Assembly (NCBI GenBank): GCA_016203345.1
Contig: JACQMZ010000021.1
Location: 1-13,408 of the forward strand
Reading direction: 5' to 3'
From: Candidatus Woesearchaeota archaeon
GTDB taxonomy: Archaea > Nanobdellota > Nanobdellia > Woesearchaeales > ARS49
Length of the DNA: 13,408 nt
The notes under the pieces were generated by a model, which did not search any database, was not told the DNA's origin, and worked only from the letters and a program-made list of their open reading frames with translations. Positions 6,367 to 13,123 of the stretch are shown one piece after another. Positions within the stretch are counted from its first letter, which is position 1. The number at the start of each line of letters is the position of its first letter. A program made the translations under genes and the position numbers.

Positions 6367-6388
6367 TCCGCGTTGCTACGGTGTTCGC

Positions 6389-6964
6389 ATGATCAACAAG
6401 AAAGCATTTGAGCAGATGCGCAAACAGTTTGAACAATATGACGAGCTACGCGAACAACTCATCAAACAGTCCCGGGACATCCTCAAAAACAGCAAAGCGG
6501 CAATTTACTCCATCCACCGCAATGAGTTAAAAACAGCGCTCGCACAACTCGCCGTCGCGCGAGCAGTCATCAAGAAACTCGAAGCGCTCATACACAAAGA
6601 ACCGCATTTGGCGCAAGTCGGCGCGTGGAGTGAAGCTCTTGAAGAATATGTTGAAGCGGCAGCCTATTATGATTTTATAACGAAAAAACAAATTCCCTCA
6701 GCCGCAGACCTTGGAGTGGACCCACAAGTCTACCTCCCAGGAATCTGCGACCTTGTCGGCGAACTCACTCGAAGGGCAGTCAATGCGGCAGTTGCAGACG
6801 ATGAAAAAACCGCGCTCAAGATTAAAGATGCCGTCAGCGAGTTATACGCCGAACTCATGCTCTTCGACCTCCGCAACATACCTGCACGAAAAAAGTTTGA
6901 CGGCATCAAGTACAGCCTTGAAAAATTAGAAGATCTCGCGCTCAGAATCAAACTCAAAAAGTAG
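6389..6964 (+). CDS. Translin-family RNA-binding protein / possible C3PO-like ribonuclease
   Basis: A 191-residue, almost entirely helical protein matching the archaeal translin/TRAX family in length and pattern. It has an N-terminal helix with REQLIKQSRDILKNSKAAIYSIHR (in two stretches over residues 21-44), EEYVEAAAYYDF (85-96), then YLPGICDLVGELTRR (115-129). A C-terminal ELYAEL..FD and R.K.D.IK segment (151-174) follows. Acidic residues at about 86, 89, 121 and 125 lie where family members coordinate metal or contact RNA. Eukaryotic translin and TRAX form the C3PO ribonuclease, and archaeal homologues form octameric shells. RNase activity here is inferred, not seen. Family assignment is by pattern recognition. 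It is the first gene of a two-gene unit, 13 bases before the DJ-1-like gene. Confidence 0.85.
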   Translation: MINKKAFEQMRKQFEQYDELREQLIKQSRDILKNSKAAIYSIHRNELKTALAQLAVARAVIKKLEALIHKEPHLAQVGAWSEALEEYVEAAAYYDFITKKQIPSAADLGVDPQVYLPGICDLVGELTRRAVNAAVADDEKTALKIKDAVSELYAELMLFDLRNIPARKKFDGIKYSLEKLEDLALRIKLKK

Positions 6965-6977
6965 CACAGGAAACAGC

Positions 6978-7508
6978 ATGGCGAAAATACTCTTCATCAT
7001 CGCACCAAAAAATTTCCGCGACGAAGAACTTCTGGAACCCATAAAAGCACTCCAAACCAACAACACCATCAGCATCTGCAGCTTCATCAAAGGCCAGTGC
7101 ACTGGATCGCTTGGAGCAATGATCGCAGCAGACATCACGCCCAAGGAAGCACTCGCCAGAATAACCGAATACCACGCCGTGATCTTTGTCGGCGGCACCG
7201 GATCCAGCATATACCACAACGACGCAGTCGCACACGAAATAGCGCGCAAAGCAGCGGCAAACCCAAAACAAGTACTTGCCGCAATCTGCTGGGCAGTAGT
7301 CACGCTTGCAAAAGCAGGCGTGCTCGCAGGCAAACAAATGACAGGATGGGTAAGCCCCACCGGAGAAGAGAAAAAAATCTTCACGGCAGGCAAAGCCAAA
7401 TTCCAGGACAAAGACGTGGTCGTTGACGGACACATCGTCACCGCAAACGGGCCTCACGCGGCACACGAGTTTGGAATGGAAATCAAGAAATTGTTGGAAT
7501 CGCTGTAG
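6978..7508 (+). CDS. DJ-1/PfpI-family protein
   Basis: A 176-residue single-domain protein of the DJ-1/PfpI superfamily, cytoplasmic. It has an N-terminal beta strand (AKILFIIAP), acidic RDEE (14-17) at the conserved Glu position, and HAVIFVGGTGS (66-76). The nucleophile-elbow cysteine C104 is in AAICWAVVTLAKAGVL, and VTANGPHAAHEFG (154-166) lies near the C-terminus. The residue after the cysteine is Trp, not the His common in PfpI proteases. A protease role is therefore not supported, and hydrolase, chaperone or deglycase-like activity remains open. The start follows an AGGA about six bases upstream and lies 13 bases after the translin-family stop, so the two are probably co-transcribed. The substrate is unknown. 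Confidence 0.9.
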   Translation: MAKILFIIAPKNFRDEELLEPIKALQTNNTISICSFIKGQCTGSLGAMIAADITPKEALARITEYHAVIFVGGTGSSIYHNDAVAHEIARKAAANPKQVLAAICWAVVTLAKAGVLAGKQMTGWVSPTGEEKKIFTAGKAKFQDKDVVVDGHIVTANGPHAAHEFGMEIKKLLESL

Positions 7509-7516
7509 GCATCAGA

Positions 7517-7524
7517 TATATAAA
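7517..7524 (+). promoter_or_regulatory. TATA box of aspS
   Basis: TATATAAA lies within the 38-base gap after the DJ-1-like gene. Its centre is about 26 bases before the ATG at 7547, which predicts a leaderless transcript. This gap is the one promoter-bearing spacer without a hairpin element, apart from the promoter embedded at the end of the methyltransferase gene. Confidence 0.7.
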
Positions 7525-7546
7525 TCCAGAGAATTCTCCGACAATC

Positions 7547-9325
7547 ATGTTACGAACGCACACGTGCGGCGAACTCACCAAAAAAGACATAGGCAAACCT
7601 GTACAGTTGTGCGGGTGGGTGCAGAGCAGGCGCGACCACGGAGGCGTCATCTTCATTGATTTGCGCGACAGATACGGCCTTACACAAGTTGTTTTTGATC
7701 CACAACACAACAACGAAGTCCATGAAACTGCAGAACACCTCGGGCGCGAATGGGTGCTGCGCGTGACAGGCAAAGTCAGAGCCCGTCCGGCAGAAATGAA
7801 AAACGACAAGCTGCCAACAGGCGACATCGAAGTCATCACTGACCATCTCGACATTCTCAACCAGTCAGCCGTACCTCCCCTGGAAATCGACGACCGCAAG
7901 GAAGCAAGCGAAGACATGAGGCTCAAGTACAGATACCTTGACCTGCGGCGGCCGAAAATGCAGCACAACCTCTTCATCAGACACACTGTTGCACAAGCCA
8001 CACGCGAATACCTGTCCTCCCAAGGCTTTCTCGAAATCGAAACACCCATGCTGGTAAAGTCAACACCAGAAGGAGCACGCGACTACGTCGTGCCCAGCAG
8101 ACGACACCCTGGAAAATTCTACGCGTTGCCGCAGAGCCCTCAACTATACAAGCAAATCTGCATGGTCGCCGGGCTGGACAGATACTTCCAGATCGCGCGA
8201 TGCCTGCGCGACGAAGACAACCGCGTTGACAGGCAACCAGAATTCACACAGATAGACATCGAAATGAGCTTTTGCACGCAAGAAGACATTTTCGTGGTTG
8301 GCGAGGGGCTCATGAAACACGTGTTCAAGAAAGCGCTTGCTTTTGACCTCACTGCACCATTCCCGAGAATAAAGTACGATGATGCCATGGCCCGCTATGG
8401 TTCAGACAAGCCAGACATCAGATTCGGCCTCGAGCTCACAAACGTGAGCAGCATTGCGTCGCGATCAGACTTTTCCATCTTCAAACAAGCCATTGACAAG
8501 AAAGGACTGATTGCCGCACTCAACGCAAAAAAATGCGCAGGATTCAGCCGCACAGAAATTGAAGAACTCACTGAGCTGGCAAAAACGCACCATGCAAGCG
8601 GCCTGGCGTGGATGAAGGTTAAAGACGGCAAACTCGACAGCAGCATTGTCAAATATTTCAGCCCCGCCATTCAAGAAGAACTCATGAAACACTTACAAGC
8701 TGAAGAAGGAGATTTGCTGTTCTTTGTCGCCGACAAGCCGAAAATTGCGCTTGGCGCACTCGGACAAGTACGGCTGGTTTTAGGCGAAAAGTTAAAGCTC
8801 ATCCCGCACGAGCAATTCGCCTTCTGCTGGATAGTTGATTTTCCCCTGTTTGAATGGAATGAAGAAGAACACAAATGGGACGCTGCCCACCACCCATTCA
8901 CGATGCCAAAAGAAGAACACATCCCCCTGATAGAATCAAACCCCGAGGCAGTACGCGCGCAATGCTACGACCTTGTGCTCAACGGAGTAGAAATCTGTTC
9001 TGGAAGCATCAGAATCAACAAAAGCGACATACAGGAAAAAGTCCTTTCCACAGCAGGCTTGTCGCTCGCTGATTTGAAAGAAAAATTCGGCTTCCTCATC
9101 GAAGCATTCCAGTACGGCGCGCCGCCACACGGAGGATTTGCCCCTGGACTTGACCGATTGTGCTCCATGATGCTGGGCACCAAAGACATCAGAGAAGTCA
9201 TTACATTCCCCAAAAACAAAGCAGCACAAGGGCTCATGGAAAACAGCCCAAGCCCCTTGGCACAGCAACAAATGCGCGAATTACACCTGAAAACAGACGC
9301 GACCCACCATGGAGAAAAGAAATAA
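7547..9325 (+). CDS. aspS: Aspartyl-tRNA synthetase, bacterial type
   Basis: Charges tRNA(Asp) with aspartate, and may also mischarge tRNA(Asn). At 592 residues it is the long bacterial class II form, not the roughly 430-residue archaeal/eukaryotic form. It has an OB-fold anticodon domain (1-110: CGWVQSRRDHGGVIFIDLRD) and motif 1 with GFLEIETPML (160-169). These are followed by STPEGARDYVVPSR (172-185), ALPQSPQL (193-200), motif 2 with LRDEDNRVDRQPEFTQID (220-237), a GAD insertion (about 290-430) and motif 3 GGFAPGLDRL (529-538). His31 matches the residue linked to relaxed tRNA specificity in Pseudomonas-type enzymes, where E. coli has Leu. The gatCAB genes downstream fit a non-discriminating role, which is inference. 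The ATG at 7547 is supported by the TATA box. It overlaps the next gene by 17 bases. Confidence 0.97.
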   Translation: MLRTHTCGELTKKDIGKPVQLCGWVQSRRDHGGVIFIDLRDRYGLTQVVFDPQHNNEVHETAEHLGREWVLRVTGKVRARPAEMKNDKLPTGDIEVITDHLDILNQSAVPPLEIDDRKEASEDMRLKYRYLDLRRPKMQHNLFIRHTVAQATREYLSSQGFLEIETPMLVKSTPEGARDYVVPSRRHPGKFYALPQSPQLYKQICMVAGLDRYFQIARCLRDEDNRVDRQPEFTQIDIEMSFCTQEDIFVVGEGLMKHVFKKALAFDLTAPFPRIKYDDAMARYGSDKPDIRFGLELTNVSSIASRSDFSIFKQAIDKKGLIAALNAKKCAGFSRTEIEELTELAKTHHASGLAWMKVKDGKLDSSIVKYFSPAIQEELMKHLQAEEGDLLFFVADKPKIALGALGQVRLVLGEKLKLIPHEQFAFCWIVDFPLFEWNEEEHKWDAAHHPFTMPKEEHIPLIESNPEAVRAQCYDLVLNGVEICSGSIRINKSDIQEKVLSTAGLSLADLKEKFGFLIEAFQYGAPPHGGFAPGLDRLCSMMLGTKDIREVITFPKNKAAQGLMENSPSPLAQQQMRELHLKTDATHHGEKK

Positions 9326-9929
9326 TTTCATGGATCTCAACCAACAAAACATCCGCTTCTTCAATTTCTGGGCGAAATTCTACGGCTACGGACCACTTTC
9401 CTGGTGGCTCAAGAACATACAAAAGCATGTTGTTGGGAATATGAGAGTTCCACGTGCATCATCCGTACTGGATGTCGGGTGCGGGCAAGGGTACTTTCTG
9501 CACATGCTTTTGCAACAAGGGGTAAGAAAACTCCATGGCATAGACCTTTCACCTGCCATGATCGCCCGCGCACGGCAGACGCTGGGCAGACACGCAGTCC
9601 TCAAAACAGCATCAGTACACCGCATCCCTTTTCGTGACAGCACCTTTGATTTTGTTGCATCAACAGAGGCATTTCATCATTTTCCCTCACCAAAAAAATC
9701 ACTAAGAGACATGGCGCGAGTTTTGAAAAAAGGCGGAGCGCTGTGCATTGCAGACATTAATTTTTACTCAGGAATAATTCATTGGCTCTTCAAAAAGCTT
9801 GAACCAGGACATGTCAAGATATATTCTGCACAAGAATTTAGAAAACTGTTTGAACAGACAGGGCTACGGGTAGTCAGGCAGAAAAGAATCGGGTGGTTCG
9901 TGATTCTCACCATAGGACGAAAGGTTTAA
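9309..9929 (+). CDS. Class I SAM-dependent methyltransferase
   Basis: A 206-residue Rossmann-fold methyltransferase of the UbiE/Methyltransf_11-like type. It has motif I VLDVGCGQGYF (53-63), the acidic end of strand 2 at GIDLS (77-81), motif II-like DFVASTEAFHHF (114-125), RVLKKGG (137-143) and a C-terminal substrate lid. The substrate cannot be told from sequence: small molecule, lipid or quinone are all possible. The ATG at 9309 overlaps the end of aspS. A second ATG at 9330 lies five bases after the aspS stop, and neither has a clear ribosome-binding site, so the start is uncertain. It is probably translated from the aspS message. The gatC TATA box overlaps its stop codon. Confidence 0.88.
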   Translation: MEKRNNFMDLNQQNIRFFNFWAKFYGYGPLSWWLKNIQKHVVGNMRVPRASSVLDVGCGQGYFLHMLLQQGVRKLHGIDLSPAMIARARQTLGRHAVLKTASVHRIPFRDSTFDFVASTEAFHHFPSPKKSLRDMARVLKKGGALCIADINFYSGIIHWLFKKLEPGHVKIYSAQEFRKLFEQTGLRVVRQKRIGWFVILTIGRKV

Positions 9930-9932
9930 TAA
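9925..9932 (+). promoter_or_regulatory. TATA box of gatC overlapping the methyltransferase stop codon
   Basis: TTTAATAA with BRE-like CGAAAGG upstream. Its centre is about 26 bases before the GTG at 9955, so the gatC message would be leaderless. The box includes the TAA stop of the preceding gene. Confidence 0.6.
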
Positions 9933-9954
9933 AAAACATGCAGACCACAACACC

Positions 9955-10239
9955 GTGCCCATCACCAAAGACACCATTCGCTCTGTGGCCAAAACGTGCT
10001 GCCTCGAACTGACTGAACAGGAAGTCGACCAGTTTATGGCAGACTTTCAGTCCATTCTCGACACATTCTCAAAACTTAACGACACAGACACGACAAACGT
10101 GCCACCTGCATTCCACCCACTGCCCATCGCAGACGTGCTAAGAGAAGATATTGCCAAACAAGGATGCACACCCGAACAAGCGCTTTCCCTCTCCAAACAT
10201 ACCAGTAAAGGGTACTTCGTTGGCCCTAAAACGCTCTAA
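9955..10239 (+). CDS. gatC: Asp/Glu-tRNA amidotransferase subunit C
   Basis: A 94-residue GatC, the small subunit that wraps around and stabilises GatA and GatB. It has an N-terminal helix ITKDTIRSVAKTCCLELTEQ (3-22), a long helix EVDQFMADFQSILDTFSKL (23-41), a PPAFHPLP link (50-57), REDI (63-66) and the family ending SKGYFVGPKTL. The start is GTG, set by the family's usual length and by the TATA box 26 bases upstream. An ATG at 9938 is out of frame. It leads gatCAB, with hairpin copy 7 between it and gatA. Confidence 0.95.
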   Translation: MPITKDTIRSVAKTCCLELTEQEVDQFMADFQSILDTFSKLNDTDTTNVPPAFHPLPIADVLREDIAKQGCTPEQALSLSKHTSKGYFVGPKTL

Positions 10240-10241
10240 AA

Positions 10242-10285
10242 GAATTTTTCGAGTTCGGCGCAATGCGCCTCACTCTGAAAAATTC
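10242..10285 (+). repeat. Dispersed hairpin element, copy 7, between gatC and gatA
   Basis: The outer stem GAATTTTTC (10242-10250) pairs with GAAAAATTC (10277-10285). Next come GAGT/ACTC (10251-10254 with 10272-10275), an extrahelical T at 10276, a TC/TC loop, an apical GGCGC/GCGCC stem and an AAT triloop. It begins two bases after the gatC stop and ends 10 bases before the chosen gatA ATG. It would therefore be part of the gatCAB message if the operon is read through. Confidence 0.86.
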
Positions 10286-10295
10286 GGGAACAACA

Positions 10296-11729
10296 ATGTC
10301 AAACAAAGCAATGCTACGGAACTACATCAACGAAATTCGACAAGGAAATGTTTCTGCAGAAGAAGCACTCAAGAAAGCAATCACCTCTGCCCAATCGCTG
10401 AACAAGAAATTTCATTTCTTCACTACACCCACGTACGATCTGGCAGCCAAACAGGCGCATGACATTCAGCACATGGTGCAAAACCATCGCGAACCCGGCA
10501 CTTTGGCGGGAGTGGCGGTAAGTGTCAAGGACGCGCTTTGCATCTCCGGCATAGAATCGTGCGCAGGATCTGCCATATTGAAAGGATACAAACCACTCAT
10601 CACGGCCACAGCAGTAACCAAGACAATCAACGCAGGCGGATGCATCATCGGCAAAACAGCGCAAGACGAGTTCGGGTTCGGAGGATTCTCAGTGAATGTC
10701 GGACACGAATTTCCAGTGCCGCTCAACCCCCACGACACCACCCGCAGTTGCGGCGGAAGCAGTGGAGGAGCCGCATGCCTCACAGCAGCCGCAGACTTCC
10801 CACATGTCGCGATCGCCGAAAGCACCGGCGGAAGCATTGTGAACCCTGCGGCATTCTGCGGCGTCGTCGGACTCTGCCCCACCTACGGACGCGTATCACG
10901 ATTCGGGCTCATAGATTACGCCAACTCGCTGGACAAAATAGGACCTGTTGGCAAGAATGTAGAAGACGTTGCACTGGCGCTGTCAGTCATGGCTGGACAC
11001 GACCAGAACGACGCCACAAGCAGCACACTACCTGTAGAAGATTATGCCAAACACGCCACAGCAAACAAGATTCGTGTAGGAGTAATCAAAGAATCATTTG
11101 GAGAAGGCAGTGACGAAGCAGTGCGGGAAAACGTGCGCGCTGCAATCAACAAACTAGCAGATGCGGGATGTAAAATTACAGAAGTCACACTGCCGACCAC
11201 ATACACGTACGGCATTCCCAGCTATTACCTTATCGCCATGAGCGAAGCCAGCACCAACCTGTCAAGATACGCAGGAATATTGTACGGCGCCAGCGAACCA
11301 CTCGCCGGCGGATTCCGCGACTACTTTTCCGCAGTGCGCACAAAACATTTCGGCACAGAAGCCAAGAGACGCATCCTGCTCGGCACCTTTGCCCGCATGA
11401 CCGGCTGGCGCGACCAGTACTACACCAAAGCGCTCCAAGTGCGACAGCTCATCATCAAAGAATACCAACACGCGTTCTCAACAGTTGACGTGCTCGCCAC
11501 GCCCACCATGCCATTCATCGCACCAAAGTTCAGCGAGATTAAAGACATGACGCCATTGCAAAATTACATGACCGACATTCTCACCGTGGGACCAAACCTT
11601 GCAGGCCTGCCCCACCTGTCAGTGCCATGCGCACAAGCCAAAGGAATGCCTGTCGGGTTGTTATTGACGGCGCCACACTTCCGAGAAGATCTCTTATTTC
11701 ACATCGGGGTGATGCATGAACAAGCCTGA
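10296..11729 (+). CDS. gatA: Asp/Glu-tRNA amidotransferase subunit A (amidase)
   Basis: Glutaminase subunit that releases ammonia for tRNA amidation. At 477 residues from this start it has normal family length. The Ser-cisSer-Lys amidase triad is visible: Lys at about 78 in VSVKDALC, the cis-Ser at about 155 in CGGSSGG, and the nucleophile Ser at about 180 in TGGSIV. Further family blocks are FCGVVGLCPTYGRVSRFGL, EASTNLSRY, RRILLGTFA and TDILTVGPNLAGLPHLSVP. Two usually conserved residues around the nucleophile differ: the Asp before TGGS is Ser, and the Arg of GGSIR is Val. The ATG at 10296 (MSNKAMLRNY) is chosen over an upstream in-frame ATG inside hairpin copy 7; 10311 is also possible. 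It overlaps gatB by 14 bases. Confidence 0.95.
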   Translation: MSNKAMLRNYINEIRQGNVSAEEALKKAITSAQSLNKKFHFFTTPTYDLAAKQAHDIQHMVQNHREPGTLAGVAVSVKDALCISGIESCAGSAILKGYKPLITATAVTKTINAGGCIIGKTAQDEFGFGGFSVNVGHEFPVPLNPHDTTRSCGGSSGGAACLTAAADFPHVAIAESTGGSIVNPAAFCGVVGLCPTYGRVSRFGLIDYANSLDKIGPVGKNVEDVALALSVMAGHDQNDATSSTLPVEDYAKHATANKIRVGVIKESFGEGSDEAVRENVRAAINKLADAGCKITEVTLPTTYTYGIPSYYLIAMSEASTNLSRYAGILYGASEPLAGGFRDYFSAVRTKHFGTEAKRRILLGTFARMTGWRDQYYTKALQVRQLIIKEYQHAFSTVDVLATPTMPFIAPKFSEIKDMTPLQNYMTDILTVGPNLAGLPHLSVPCAQAKGMPVGLLLTAPHFREDLLFHIGVMHEQA

Positions 11730-13092
11730 CGTCATCATTGGACTCGAAGTTCACATCCAACTCAAAAGCCGGTCAAAACTGTTTTGTCCGTGCCCAACCA
11801 CAGGCGACGACGAACCAAACACACGCGTCTGCCCCACTTGTCTCGGCCATCCTGGCAGCAAACCACTCCTCAACAAAGCCGCGGTTGACGCAGCCGTGCG
11901 GCTCGCGCTCGCCCTGAGCAGCCAGATTAATCCTGTGCTCAACTTTTCCCGCAAACAATACTTCTACCCAGACCTTGCCAAAAATTACCAGATCACCCAA
12001 TACGAAATCCCCGTAGGAAACCACGGCAACATCACCCTTGCCAATGGCAAACGCATAGACCTCATGCGACTCCACATCGAAGAAGACCCGGCGGCACTCA
12101 CCCACACCAGCACCACCTGCCTCATAGACTACAACCGGTCAGGAATCCCCCTGATCGAACTCGTCACCGAGCCAGCCATGCACTCGCCTGACGAGGCACG
12201 CGAGTTCCTGAACACGCTCATGACCATCCTCGGCTACCTCAACATCTTTAACCCAGACGAAGGAGTCATGAAAGCAGACGCCAACGTCAGCATTGCCGCG
12301 CGCGGATACACCCGCGTCGAAATCAAAAACATCCTTGGCTTCAAAGAGATCGAGAGAGCGTTAACATTTGAAATCGCCCGCCAACGCGCCCACGAAGTCG
12401 TGCGAGAAACCCGCGGATGGGACGCAGCCGCCGGACAAACATACCGCATGCGCGCCAAAGAAAAAGAAGAAGATTACGGCTACATCTTCGAACCAGACAT
12501 TCCCTCGGTAAACATTTCACAAGAATACCTCAACAGCATCAGAACAACAGTCCCAGAACTCCCGAGCGCCAAAGCAGAACGATGGGTTCAGACACTGCAC
12601 ATCGATCCAACAGACGCAACCATTATTTCCACAGAACTCGCGCTTGCCGAAAGATTCGAACGCTTAGCACAACACCACAGTGCCATACTCGTTGCCCGCT
12701 GGCTACGGCGGGAATTGCTCCGCGTCCTCAACCTGACGGGAAAAAAAGTAAACGATGTGGCCGAACAACGACTGCATGAATTGTTTGATTTGCTTGAGAA
12801 AAAAACAATCACAGACAAAATCGGACAACAACTCATCGAAGAACTCGCAAAAAAAGAATTCTCGCCAAAACAGCGCGTAGAAGAGCAGAATTTAGGAGCA
12901 ATAGGAGACGTTGAAGCAATCAAACACGCATGTGCAGAAGAAATGGAGAAAAACAAACAAGCAGTTGCCGACTACAAAGCAGGCGAAGAAAAAGCATTCC
13001 ACTACCTCTTCGGACAAGTCATGCGAGCCATGAAAGGAAAAGCAAAACCGGACGTGATAAAACAAGTTCTGAAGAACATTCTGGAAGGTTGA
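11716..13092 (+). CDS. gatB: Asp/Glu-tRNA amidotransferase subunit B
   Basis: Kinase/amidase-transfer subunit that activates the tRNA-bound carboxylate with ATP and receives ammonia from GatA. At 458 residues it is slightly short for the family. It has GLEVHIQL (9-16), a Zn site C24/C26 with C39/C42, RKQYFYPDLAKNYQITQYEIP (in two stretches over 79-99), HIEEDPA (120-126), RSGIPLIELVTEP (141-153), MKADANVS (185-192), VEIKN (201-205), ETRGWD (231-236) and DYGYIFEPDIP (253-263). A helical and YqeY-like tail follows (about 310-458), ending GQVMRAMKGKAKPDVI. DYGYIFEPD is the archaeal-style form of the phosphate-site segment. GatB with GatA and GatC, not GatDE, is the form that makes Asn-tRNA in archaea. 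The start codon lies inside the end of gatA, so translation is likely coupled. Confidence 0.97.
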   Translation: MNKPDVIIGLEVHIQLKSRSKLFCPCPTTGDDEPNTRVCPTCLGHPGSKPLLNKAAVDAAVRLALALSSQINPVLNFSRKQYFYPDLAKNYQITQYEIPVGNHGNITLANGKRIDLMRLHIEEDPAALTHTSTTCLIDYNRSGIPLIELVTEPAMHSPDEAREFLNTLMTILGYLNIFNPDEGVMKADANVSIAARGYTRVEIKNILGFKEIERALTFEIARQRAHEVVRETRGWDAAAGQTYRMRAKEKEEDYGYIFEPDIPSVNISQEYLNSIRTTVPELPSAKAERWVQTLHIDPTDATIISTELALAERFERLAQHHSAILVARWLRRELLRVLNLTGKKVNDVAEQRLHELFDLLEKKTITDKIGQQLIEELAKKEFSPKQRVEEQNLGAIGDVEAIKHACAEEMEKNKQAVADYKAGEEKAFHYLFGQVMRAMKGKAKPDVIKQVLKNILEG

Positions 13093-13123
13093 AGTAGATA
13101 TATCTCATTTCAGACATATCTCA
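13093..13123. repeat. Short direct repeat between convergent genes
   Basis: GATATATCTCA (13097-13107) and GACATATCTCA (13113-13123) differ at one position. They fill the gap between gatB and the convergent gene at the right edge, and the second overlaps that gene's stop. This may be chance in an AT-rich spacer; no hairpin terminator is visible. Confidence 0.25.

Noticed and set aside
6230..6388. In-frame N-terminal extension of the translin-family gene
   Set aside because: The extension would encode hairpin copy 6 and the TATA box, is basic and unlike the family, and the ATG at 6389 lies at the leaderless distance from the box.
4..10285. CRISPR array or insertion sequence
   Set aside because: The repeats are widely and unevenly spaced, vary in arm sequence, and are separated by genes; no transposase or cas gene is present in the window. 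A REP-like origin remains possible but has no direct support here.
4..10285. All hairpin elements as intrinsic terminators
   Set aside because: Only copy 5 is followed by a T tract; copies 2, 4 and 6 lie just upstream of promoters and copy 7 is inside an apparent operon.
4..10285. Kink-turn motif in the hairpins
   Set aside because: The tandem G-A pairs are in a symmetric 2x2 loop; the three-base bulge that defines a kink-turn is absent, and only a single extrahelical base lies four pairs away.
10263..10295. Upstream ATG for gatA
   Set aside because: It lies in the apical part of hairpin copy 7 and adds residues with no counterpart in GatA proteins.
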